This document shows positions 1-5,647 of a DNA stretch of 5,683 bases, one piece after another. Every line of letters begins with the position of its first letter. Position 1 is the first letter of the stretch. This DNA comes from JANQTF01 sp036835375 (GTDB lineage Bacteria > Bacteroidota > Bacteroidia > J057), in assembly GCA_036835375.1 (NCBI GenBank), contig DAITMB010000203.1, forward strand, positions 1-5,683, in the 5' to 3' direction. Under the pieces are notes generated by a model that did no database searches, was not told the origin of the DNA, and saw only the letters and a list, made by a program, of their open reading frames with translations. The position numbers and the translations under genes were made by a program.

Positions 1-372
1 CACCTACGACCCTTCGTGCTTGATGGATTTTAGCGAAATAGATTTTTTAGTTTATATGTTGCGTCTCGTTAAAATCTTTTTTAGTCTAAATTTAGGTAAT
101 GCACGACTATACTTGAACAATTATTGTTGATTATCAGCCATATATGAAAAGCGAAATATTATTTTTCAGATCTGTATTAAGTAGAAAGTGCTTCAGAACG
201 AATAATTTGCTTTATTATTCGAAAATTGAATTAACCCCACAGCTGATTATATGTTATTGATCATCAATTACATTATCTACCTGAGTAGTTATCTAAAACC
301 ATGAACTGATTGGCAGTCGCTGCTTCCGAAGTGGCGAGCGGCAACAGACCTTTTGCGAGTCTTTATGCTGTA
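1..372. other. Intergenic region without a convincing gene; AT-rich, then a GC-rich patch
   Basis: No reading frame here is convincing. Bases 1-27 are GC-rich (15 of 27). In frame 1 they read as a short tail, HLRPFVLDGF, ending at TAG 31-33. Frame 2 stays open from base 2 to TGA 128-130 but in AT-rich codons. Either could be the end of a gene lying to the left. Bases 61-300 are about 29% GC and contain small AT-rich dyads: AACAAT-T-ATTGTT at 116-128, an 8-bp hairpin at 199-221, and ATTGA-TCA-TCAAT at 256-268. From about 310 the composition jumps to roughly 55% GC. Two forward frames are open there, one from TTG at 310 to TAA at 376-378 and one ending at TAA 371-373, directly against the terminator that follows. 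This patch could be the remnant end of a lost gene or a short structured RNA; neither is shown. Confidence 0.5.
199..221. repeat. AT-rich inverted repeat (8-bp arms)
   Basis: CGAATAAT at 199-206 is the exact reverse complement of ATTATTCG at 214-221, with a 7-base loop. It lies in the AT-rich intergenic stretch. It has too little GC for a strong terminator, although weak termination or a protein-binding dyad are possible. In sequence this AT-rich, part of the signal may be chance. Confidence 0.3.
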
Positions 373-422
373 AAATAAAACGTCACGAAACTGGGTTTTT
401 CCAGCTTCGTGACGTTTTATTT
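373..422. terminator. Strong bidirectional intrinsic terminator
   Basis: The arms AAATAAAACGTCACGAA (373-389) and TTCGTGACGTTTTATTT (406-422) are perfect 17-base complements. Inside them, after one A/C mismatch, a further 4-bp stem (391-394 with 401-404) closes a GTTTTT loop. Each strand ends in a T-rich run (CGTTTTATTT), so it can stop transcription both ways. On the minus strand it sits about 100 bases past the stop of the TPM-domain gene, closing the lemA operon. On the plus strand it would close whatever is transcribed through the GC-rich patch at 310-372. Confidence 0.85.
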
Positions 423-520
423 GCTAAGTACTTTGTGATGGGAAAGCGAGAGCATTCTCATTTGTAGGGAGACATTCAGGTAGGAGTCAGTGAACTTACT
501 AATTCGTGCGAAGCACTGGA

Positions 521-1318
521 CTACCAGTCACTCGAAGCACCCCCACCGCCGAAGCCTCCGCCACCAAATCCACCGAATCCTCCGCCACCACCGAAGCCGC
601 CGCCGCCAAATCCACCGCCACCACCGCCAAACCCTCCTCCTCCGAGGAAAATCCAAGGTAGAAGCGATCCATCCCGATGTCTGCCATCGCCGCGTCTGCC
701 TTTACCGCCTTTGCCTCCCCCTCCACCACGGCCCATGAAAATAAAGAGCAGGATGATGAAAACGATGAAGAAAAGCTGGCCGCCATTGCCGCCTTTGGAG
801 GAAGTTTTTCTGGTGTAATAGGTGGTAGTTGGGGCATCTTGGTATTCGCCTTTCGTAGCCGCTATCAAGTCTGTGACTGCATCCGTGAGTCCTTGGTAGT
901 AGTTTCCGGTCCGAAAAGCGGGCCTCATCTTCGCGTTTTGAATCTCCAGAGCGCGAGAGTCTGGCACACTGCCCTCCAATCCATACCCTACTTCCATCCG
1001 CATCTGTCGGGAATTGGGATATACCGCGATCAGAATCCCGTTATCATTGGCTTTGCCCCCAACGCCCCAGGTTTCTGCAATGGAGAGGGTGTATTCCTCC
1101 ACCGTCGCATCCTCGGGCAATTCCACGACAACGATCGCGATCTCGTTGGCACTGCTTTCTGCGAATTGAGTGAGCAACGTGTTGAGTTGAGCTGCCTCAG
1201 CAGCGCTCATGACGCCGACAAAGTCATTGACAAATCCTCGATAAGCGGGCACTTGCTGCGCAAAAAGCGTTGTTGCACTGAGACAGCTCAGGAGAAAGAG
1301 GGATAGAAGGTTTCGCAT
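521..1318 (-). CDS. Secreted TPM-domain (YgcG-like) protein with glycine-rich tail
   Basis: This 265-residue product has an N-terminal signal peptide (residues 1-20, hydrophobic core LLSLFLLSCLSATTLFA, likely cut after FA). A TPM domain covers about 25-155, with family-typical stretches FVNDFVGVMS (29-38), NEIAIVVVELPED (58-70), WGVGGKANDNGILIAV (84-99) and MEVGYGLEG (108-116). A hydrophobic segment at 182-196 would anchor it in the inner membrane, with the TPM domain in the periplasm. The remaining tail is basic (residues 197-216) and then almost pure Gly/Phe (226-260), ending in ASSDW, similar to the GASGxW endings common in this family. TPM domains have been linked to phosphatase activity or photosystem repair in some organisms, but the bacterial role is unclear. 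The start lies 2 bases after the lemA stop, so the two are almost certainly co-transcribed and probably translationally coupled. Confidence 0.9.
   Translation of the reverse strand: MRNLLSLFLLSCLSATTLFAQQVPAYRGFVNDFVGVMSAAEAAQLNTLLTQFAESSANEIAIVVVELPEDATVEEYTLSIAETWGVGGKANDNGILIAVYPNSRQMRMEVGYGLEGSVPDSRALEIQNAKMRPAFRTGNYYQGLTDAVTDLIAATKGEYQDAPTTTYYTRKTSSKGGNGGQLFFIVFIILLFIFMGRGGGGGKGGKGRRGDGRHRDGSLLPWIFLGGGGFGGGGGGFGGGGFGGGGGFGGFGGGGFGGGGASSDW
539..643 (-). repeat. Low-complexity Gly/Phe-coding repeat
   Basis: This is the DNA for residues 226-260 of the TPM-domain protein, which are only Gly and Phe. On the plus strand it is a run of CCN/CCG/CCA triplets with AAA/GAA/AAT interruptions, so one strand is pyrimidine-rich over about 100 bases. 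The irregular tandem units (GGGGF-like) make it prone to slippage and to length differences between strains. Because all units are whole codons, changes would often keep the frame. Confidence 0.75.
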
Positions 1319-1320
1319 TG

Positions 1321-1926
1321 TTACTGGAACATCTCGCCCACATTCGGAGCATTTTCTGCGCCTTGCTGAGCCGTAAAGGTTTGCATGGTTTCAAAGTTGA
1401 AGATTCCCGCCCAGATGTTGTTGGGAAACTTCTTCACGAAAGTGTTGTAATCGCGCGTGGCATCAATGAAGCGCTTTCTTTCTACCGCTATTCGATTTTC
1501 TGACCCGGAGAGCTCCGCAGTCAGAGCGTTGAATTGCTCGTTAGCCTTTAGGTTGGGGTAGTTTTCGGCGACCGATAGGAAGCGAGAAAGTGCCTGCCCC
1601 AGCTGGTTTTGAGATTCGGAGAATCGTTCCATCAGTTCAGGATTGTTCAGCACTTCCTCCGTCACGACGATGTCGGACACTTGGCGGCGAGCTTCAGATA
1701 CGCTGGTAAGGGTTGATTGCTCAAATTCAGCGTACTGCTTGGCCACAGCGACGAGATTGGGGATGAGGTCGGCACGGCGCTGATACACGTTTTCTACTTG
1801 CGACCATTGGGAGACGGCTTTTTGCTCCAAATCTACCATGGTATTGTTAGCGTTTTTTCCACTGAAAAACGCGCAGCCGCCCATGACGAGGGCGAGAATA
1901 CCAAAAATCAAAAATGCTCTTTTCAT
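1321..1926 (-). CDS. lemA: LemA family lipoprotein
   Basis: The product is 201 residues, a usual length for LemA. The N-terminus (MKRAFLIFGILALVMGGC) is a lipoprotein signal with the likely lipidated Cys at residue 18, though the residue at -3 is Met rather than the more usual Leu/Val. The LemA hallmark W-SQVENVYQRRADLIPNLV is at 41-59, followed by long helices (60-160) with the conserved AR near 79-80, the NYPNLKAN segment (122-129), ENRIAVERKRFIDATRDYN (143-161) and FVKKFPNN (163-170). LemA proteins are helical-bundle envelope proteins of poorly defined function. In Bacteroidota they are commonly encoded just before TPM-domain genes, as here. The reading frame runs farther upstream to a TTG at 2067, but the ATG at 1926 places the signal peptide at the N-terminus and is preferred. 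There is no clear Shine-Dalgarno. Only one TPM gene follows, whereas many such loci carry two. Confidence 0.92.
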   Translation of the reverse strand: MKRAFLIFGILALVMGGCAFFSGKNANNTMVDLEQKAVSQWSQVENVYQRRADLIPNLVAVAKQYAEFEQSTLTSVSEARRQVSDIVVTEEVLNNPELMERFSESQNQLGQALSRFLSVAENYPNLKANEQFNALTAELSGSENRIAVERKRFIDATRDYNTFVKKFPNNIWAGIFNFETMQTFTAQQGAENAPNVGEMFQ

Positions 1927-1970
1927 AACGGGGAATACAATGAAATCTTTGTTGTATTTCGGTGACAAAG

Positions 1971-1987
1971 ACGCTGCTTCACAGCGT
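1971..1987. other. Small GC-rich stem-loop upstream of lemA
   Basis: ACGCTG (1971-1976) pairs exactly with CAGCGT (1982-1987) around a 5-base loop. It lies 45 bases upstream of the lemA start, in the 191-base gap after the deacetylase stop. Read on the minus strand it is followed by CTTTGT, a poor T-tract. It could be a weak terminator for the deacetylase gene, a hairpin in the lemA leader, or chance. I found no TAnnTTTG box in this gap, so the lemA promoter is not located. Confidence 0.35.
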
Positions 1988-2117
1988 GGGTTGGAAGTTG
2001 AAGCATCGAAGTTACGCATTCTTCTACAGAATTGTTGTTGGCAGCGATTCTGTCTTCCGAAGGGCAAATTGGAGTAACAAGTTGTCTTATGTAGGTTCCT
2101 ATCACCGGGTGGAGGCC

Positions 2118-3041
2118 TTAAAACCAGATCTCTTGCGCTTGCCGAAACGTCTCACAATGAGCATCCACAATGTCACGTACTTGTGGAGAATAACCTCCCC
2201 CGAGCGAAATGACGACTGGAAGCCCCTGATGATGGCAGCTTCGCAGCACAAAACGGTCTCGCTCTTTGCATCCTTGGCGTGATACGTTGAGTTTTCCCAG
2301 TCTGTCGGTATTCAATATATCCACTCCAGCCAGATAGAACACAATGTCGGGTTGCACTTGGTCGATCAAGGCCGGCAGCGTGTGGTACAGGAGAGAAAGG
2401 TATTCGTCGTCAGCAATCCCAACTGGCAAGCCGAGGTCGAGGTCAGAATGTTCTTTGTGGAGCGGATAGTTGGCCTCGCAGTGCATGCTAAAGGTAAATA
2501 CCCTGGGTTCGTGCTGAAAAATGGCAGCAGTTCCATTCCCTTGATGCACATCTAGATCTACGATGAGGATTTGCTTCACAAGGCCTTGCTGGAGGAGCCA
2601 GTTGGCAGCGATGGCGATGTCGTTGAAAATACAAAAACCCTCTCCTCGATCTGCAAATGCGTGATGCGTTCCTCCTGCCCCGTTGATGGCGACGCCCCAC
2701 TTCATGGCGTAGAGTGCATTTTGGATGGTGCCTTGGGCAATGATTCTTCCCCGCTCAATCAGCTGGGGGGAATATGGAAAACCTGTTCGGCGAATTTCTT
2801 TGGGGCTGAGTAGCCCCTTTTGAAGCTTTCGCCAGTAGGCTTCTTCGTGGGTGAGCAGCAATACATCTTCGTCCAGGATGCTCGGCTGATAAAAATTGGC
2901 CGGTGTCAGGGTGCCTTCATACAGGAGTTGTTGTGGGATGAGCTCGTATTTTTCCATCGGGAAGCGGTGGCCCACCGGAAGGGGGTGCTGGTAGTGAGGC
3001 GACCAAGCGACCATGAGTCGCGCAGCTTCTGGTTGTATCAT
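2118..3041 (-). CDS. Histone deacetylase family protein, class IV-like
   Basis: This is a single-domain arginase/deacetylase-fold zinc hydrolase of 307 residues, close to the usual 300 for bacterial members. Numbered from the ATG at 3041: the N-terminal HPLPVGHRFPMEKYELIP is at 19-36, the GGTHHAF motif with the two catalytic His at 126 and 127, DRGEGFCIFNDIAIA at 131-145, VDLDVHQGNGT with zinc ligands Asp164 and His166 at 161-171, AGVDILNTDRLG with the third ligand Asp241, and the GGGY motif with the transition-state Tyr at 284. All catalytic residues are present, so it should be active. HQGNG and DRGxGFC resemble class IV (HDAC11-like) enzymes more than class I. The protein is cytoplasmic, with no signal peptide. 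The natural substrate is unknown: acetyl- or acyl-lysine, an acetylpolyamine or another small amide are all possible. An internal ATG at 3014 is an alternative start. I favour 3041 because the later start would cut the first beta strand (RLMVAWSP) and follows GC-rich sequence. The gene stands alone on its strand and is divergent from the DUF2807 gene. Confidence 0.9.
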   Translation of the reverse strand: MIQPEAARLMVAWSPHYQHPLPVGHRFPMEKYELIPQQLLYEGTLTPANFYQPSILDEDVLLLTHEEAYWRKLQKGLLSPKEIRRTGFPYSPQLIERGRIIAQGTIQNALYAMKWGVAINGAGGTHHAFADRGEGFCIFNDIAIAANWLLQQGLVKQILIVDLDVHQGNGTAAIFQHEPRVFTFSMHCEANYPLHKEHSDLDLGLPVGIADDEYLSLLYHTLPALIDQVQPDIVFYLAGVDILNTDRLGKLNVSRQGCKERDRFVLRSCHHQGLPVVISLGGGYSPQVRDIVDAHCETFRQAQEIWF

Positions 3042-3242
3042 GGGATTTATTCAGCGCGAAAGGGTGATGTATCTACAGCAAACGTTTATCAGCCATTCTT
3101 TCACGGGAAGCAAAAACAGTCTTTTAGCGGGAATGTTTTCATTATCGCATTGAGCAGTTAGATGAGTAAATTTTGATTCTATTTTCCTGAGAATTTCAAC
3201 TTTCGCTCAAAACTTCTATCTTCTGCTAAAATATACATAGTT
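3042..3242. promoter_or_regulatory. Divergent intergenic region between deacetylase and head-GIN genes
   Basis: These 201 bases separate two genes pointing away from each other, so both promoters should lie here. No exact Bacteroidota box is present. The nearest candidates are TAAATTTTG (plus strand, 3167-3175, one base longer than TAnnTTTG) for the head-GIN gene and AACGTTTG on the minus strand near 3080 for the deacetylase. A TGCTAAAAT at 3224-3232 resembles an extended -10 but is only 10 bases from the start codon. The stretch just before the ATG at 3243 is A/T-rich with no Shine-Dalgarno, as is common in this phylum. Confidence 0.4.
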
Positions 3243-3971
3243 ATGAGAGCGCTCAAGATCTTGTTCTACAGCATGATTACCCTCGTCGTGATGGCCTTTG
3301 TTGTCCGGCAATTTTTGGAAAAGCACACCTTAGAGGGGAAAGGACCCGTGACGGTCCAAGAAATAGAGGTCAGCGGGTTCGATGAAATCAGCATATCTGG
3401 CGCATGGCAAGTTACGCTGGTCCCTGGTGCTCCATTTGGCTTGTCTTTGAGCATGCAAGAAAATTTACATCCGGCTGCAAAGGTAAGAATCGATGGACAA
3501 AGGCTGGAAATTGGGTTGCAAGGAAATGTTCATCAAGCTGGGGTGCCCATGAAGGCTCGGATATCTGCGCCCGCATTTCGAAAGATCAAAACGTCAGGAG
3601 GCACCGAACTTTCCTCTGAAAACCAGCTCGAAGGGCGTTCGTTGGAGATTGATCTATCGGGTGCAAGCGCCGTGAAGCTGGAGCTGAATGTGCAGCAATT
3701 ATCCATCAACAGTTCGGGTGCTTCTAAATTAGATCTCTGGGGAGCTGTCCAAGGCGCAGAAGTCGAAATGTCTGGCGCATCACAGCTGAAAGGCGGGGAT
3801 TGTATATTCGGGGACTTGTCGGTGAAAAGTTCAGGAGCAGCCCAGGCAGATGTCCATGTGACCGGGGCGCTATCCGTCAAAGCTTCTGGTGCCTCATCGG
3901 TTCGATATGCTGGCGAGCCAACCCAGGTGGAGACAAAGCTCTCTGGTGCGGCATCCGCCAAAAAACAGTAA
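3243..3971 (+). CDS. Membrane-anchored head-GIN domain (DUF2807) protein
   Basis: The product has 242 residues. A short N-terminal hydrophobic segment (about 7-22, ILFYSMITLVVMAFVV region) is either a signal anchor or an uncleaved signal sequence; no lipobox is seen. The rest is a DUF2807/head-GIN domain. It has an opening strand pair around VSGFDEISISGAWQVTLVPG (43-62), then a ladder of SGA/SGG turns starting at residues 118, 139, 158, 177, 197, 215 and 234, spaced 18-21 residues apart, separated by alternating hydrophobic strands. This pattern fits a right-handed beta-solenoid exposed in the periplasm or at the surface. The family is widespread in Bacteroidota and is often annotated as a putative auto-transporter adhesin, but its function is unproven. 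The gene is transcribed alone, divergent from the deacetylase, and ends before a shared hairpin terminator. Confidence 0.88.
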   Translation: MRALKILFYSMITLVVMAFVVRQFLEKHTLEGKGPVTVQEIEVSGFDEISISGAWQVTLVPGAPFGLSLSMQENLHPAAKVRIDGQRLEIGLQGNVHQAGVPMKARISAPAFRKIKTSGGTELSSENQLEGRSLEIDLSGASAVKLELNVQQLSINSSGASKLDLWGAVQGAEVEMSGASQLKGGDCIFGDLSVKSSGAAQADVHVTGALSVKASGASSVRYAGEPTQVETKLSGAASAKKQ

Positions 3972-4099
3972 CGGGAGCACCATTGGTTGTTGGCAAGAGG
4001 TGTAGGTGCGACCTGGCTGGAGTCGGGAGAGTATGAAGAACATGCCGCTACCATGGTTGGGCTTTCCTAAGTCTAAAATCCAACAAGAGCTGACGAATC

Positions 4100-4138
4100 G
4101 AAAGTGCCCCTGAAGATCATTTCCTCAGGGGCACTTTC
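4100..4138. terminator. Bidirectional intrinsic terminator between convergent genes
   Basis: GAAAGTGCCCCTGA (4100-4113) is the exact reverse complement of TCAGGGGCACTTTC (4125-4138), with an 11-base loop. It lies between the convergent head-GIN gene (stop at 3971) and the LolA-fold gene (stop at 4183), where a hairpin working for both strands is expected. The flanking T-runs are short (CTTTC on each strand), so termination may rely mainly on the long GC-rich stem. Confidence 0.8.
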
Positions 4139-4182
4139 ATGTAGGAGAAGCGAACAATTTCCAAAAATGCTCACTGTTATCT

Positions 4183-4989
4183 TTATTTCTCGCTGGGCTT
4201 ACCTTGCTGCTGCATCATCAATACATCCGGCGATACGGGGGGAGGAGGTGTGGAAGCAGGTTCATTCCAGCGGGCTTCGTCCAGTTCTGGGTTGAAGGTG
4301 ATGCTGCTAAATTCGTACACACGAATGGGCTGATTTTGCTGGTAGTACGTCACGGTGTGAGCGAAAGGCACTCCCCATGCTTCCCGATAGTCACTGTAGC
4401 GGATTTCGACGCCTTGCAATATGCCTTTGAGCACTCGCTGGTCTCGAATCATACTGATGAGGTACGTCTCGGGATCGAGATAGACCATCAGCCCATCTCC
4501 TTCACTGGTGTACACTTTGAACTCGTGGAGCACCTGTCTTTCTTGACGAGTTTTTCCGACGTACTGAATTTCGTACTTACACAGCTCTGCATCAAGAATC
4601 GGACTCGCCCAGCGAGCCGTGCGTCCTAACGTGGAGATCGTCTCAAATGTCATTGGCTGGGTGAGAGATTCTTCTCCCTGGACAATGTGTGTCCACGTAT
4701 TACCTTGATAGTAAGTCTCTGTGTATGAATGATTTTCCCCCTTTTGCACCGTCTGCCAGTGTTGGCGATGCAGCTGAACAAGCTCATATTCGTACTTGTC
4801 GCCCGCTTGAGGAAAAGTTTCGGTGCCTTTCCAGATGATGGATCGCACATGCTCCAGGTCATCATGCTTGGTCGCAAGTCGATGAGAAATCAAAATCTCT
4901 TCGAACTCTTGCGCCGCAGCTTTGCTGGGTATGACGAAAGGCGCGAAAAAGAGAATGGTGGCTAAGAAGCAGGAAAGTGAAGAATTCAT
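4183..4989 (-). CDS. Secreted LolA-fold (outer-membrane lipoprotein-sorting-like) protein
   Basis: The product has 268 residues. A signal peptide covers 1-26 (SCFLATILFFAPFVIPSKAAA, likely cut after AAA) with no lipobox Cys, so the protein should be soluble in the periplasm. The mature part looks like the LolA/LppX fold seen in many Bacteroidota proteins. An N-terminal helix (EEILISHRLATKH, 30-42) is followed by alternating strands, including GLMVYLDPETYLISMIRDQRV (166-186), which resembles the family's V-x-LD-x-x-TYL-x-x hairpin, and VEIRYSDYREAWGVPFAHTV (194-213). The Pro-rich tail (246-253) ends in a polar, Gln-rich stretch. LolA-fold proteins bind lipids or lipoprotein acyl chains in a hydrophobic cavity; a carrier or sensor role is inference only. 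The start codon overlaps the upstream membrane-protein stop by one base (TAATG), which suggests coupled translation. Confidence 0.75.
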   Translation of the reverse strand: MNSSLSCFLATILFFAPFVIPSKAAAQEFEEILISHRLATKHDDLEHVRSIIWKGTETFPQAGDKYEYELVQLHRQHWQTVQKGENHSYTETYYQGNTWTHIVQGEESLTQPMTFETISTLGRTARWASPILDAELCKYEIQYVGKTRQERQVLHEFKVYTSEGDGLMVYLDPETYLISMIRDQRVLKGILQGVEIRYSDYREAWGVPFAHTVTYYQQNQPIRVYEFSSITFNPELDEARWNEPASTPPPPVSPDVLMMQQQGKPSEK

Positions 4990-5513
4990 TACTCAGTTTT
5001 TCCGAAAAATAGGGAAAAAGCGGCAAGAATCATACCTCCAAAACCGAGCCAGTAGCCAAGTCCGGCCATGCGAAAAAATTGCAAGTTAGTGCCCACTTCC
5101 AAGCCCAGTACATTGAAGGTCATTTCTTGGTTGATCATGTAGATTGTGACCCAAGCAAAGCCCATGAATAAGAGGTTGAGGAAAATGCCGCGCTTGTATT
5201 GTTTCCCAAACAAGGCTTTGATCACATAGCTCAACCCAAAGATAGCAAAGAAAAAAGGCCCAAGAAGAACAACGACAAGCATAGTGAGGATCCCTTTGCC
5301 TTTGGGACCAGCAAACGACTCATAGAAAGTCGAAAACGAATCGACCAGGATATCTGCTTTTTTATCCTCCACCACGTCTAAATAATCCAGAATCAACATA
5401 GTTTCGGAGTAGCCACTCACAGTAAGATTCGGCGGAAAGGTCAGATAAGGGAGGAAAAAAGCACCGATACAGGCTGCTCCTCCGAGGAATAAAATAATCT
5501 TTTCGAGTTTCAT
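4989..5513 (-). CDS. Four-helix inner-membrane protein of unknown function
   Basis: I do not recognise this family. The 174-residue product has four likely membrane helices: 5-24 (KIILFLGGAACIGAFFLPYL), about 75-101, 107-127 and 149-170. A periplasmic-side candidate loop (25-74) carries acidic residues (LDYLDVVEDKKAD, 42-54), and there is a basic loop KQYKRG at 104-109. The C-terminus is short (GKTE). The ATG at 5513 is chosen because the first helix then begins near the N-terminus; an in-frame TTG at 5570 would add 19 residues with no sign of conservation. No Shine-Dalgarno is seen. It is the first gene of a two-gene operon: its TAA shares one base with the ATG of the LolA-fold gene. A joint envelope role, perhaps lipid-related, is inference from the partner. 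Confidence 0.8.
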   Translation of the reverse strand: MKLEKIILFLGGAACIGAFFLPYLTFPPNLTVSGYSETMLILDYLDVVEDKKADILVDSFSTFYESFAGPKGKGILTMLVVVLLGPFFFAIFGLSYVIKALFGKQYKRGIFLNLLFMGFAWVTIYMINQEMTFNVLGLEVGTNLQFFRMAGLGYWLGFGGMILAAFSLFFGKTE

Positions 5514-5619
5514 ATGGAGATCTGTCAAGGGTGTGAGACATGGACCAAATCGAAGTGCCTGATTGGGCAAAAAAAAAGCAACACTTAAGGAAGAGCGAGG
5601 TAGGACACGTCCTTACAAA
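5514..5619 (-). promoter_or_regulatory. Long 5' leader of the membrane-protein operon, with a T9 run
   Basis: If the promoter at 5620-5647 is used, the transcript has a leader of about 100 bases before the ATG at 5513. It contains nine consecutive T on the coding strand (A at 5569-5577 on the plus strand). No strong hairpin precedes this run, so it does not look like an intrinsic terminator. It could cause RNA polymerase slippage or vary in length between strains. No known riboswitch is recognisable. Confidence 0.35.
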
Positions 5620-5647
5620 CAAAGATAAGGATGGATCTGACAACAAA
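5620..5647 (-). promoter_or_regulatory. Bacteroidota-type promoter for the membrane-protein operon
   Basis: On the minus strand, TATCTTTG (5627-5620) is an exact match to the Bacteroidota -7 consensus TAnnTTTG, and TTTG (5647-5644) lies 16 bases upstream as a -33 element. The spacing is slightly shorter than the usual 17-23. Transcription would start near 5613. It is the best promoter match in the intergenic parts of the window. Confidence 0.6.

Noticed and set aside
1..35. Possible partial tRNA at the left edge
   Set aside because: The first bases vaguely recall a tRNA arm, but no cloverleaf, T-loop or acceptor pairing can be formed from what is in the window.
490..738. Plus-strand frame rich in His and Arg
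   Set aside because: It is the complement of the Gly/Phe-coding repeat and has no independent support.
677..1306. Plus-strand open frame of 209 codons opposite the TPM-domain gene
   Set aside because: It is antisense to a gene with a clear signal peptide and TPM motifs, its translation shows no domain or consistent composition, and long antisense frames are common in sequence of this GC content.
1927..2067. N-terminal extension of LemA to a TTG at 2067
   Set aside because: It would bury the lipoprotein signal 47 residues into the protein; the ATG at 1926 gives a normal LemA.
3533..4054. Minus-strand open frame of 173 codons opposite the DUF2807 gene
   Set aside because: Its Ser/Ala/Pro-rich periodic translation is the mirror of the repeated SGA codons on the other strand, and it runs past the end of the real gene.
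4033..4113. 26-codon plus-strand frame preceded by GGGAGAGT before its ATG
   Set aside because: It ends inside the terminator stem, has no recognisable features, and a purine run before an ATG is weak evidence in a phylum that rarely uses Shine-Dalgarno sites.
5514..5570. N-terminal extension of the membrane protein to a TTG at 5570
   Set aside because: It adds 19 residues before the first membrane helix and starts next to the T9 run; the ATG at 5513 is simpler.
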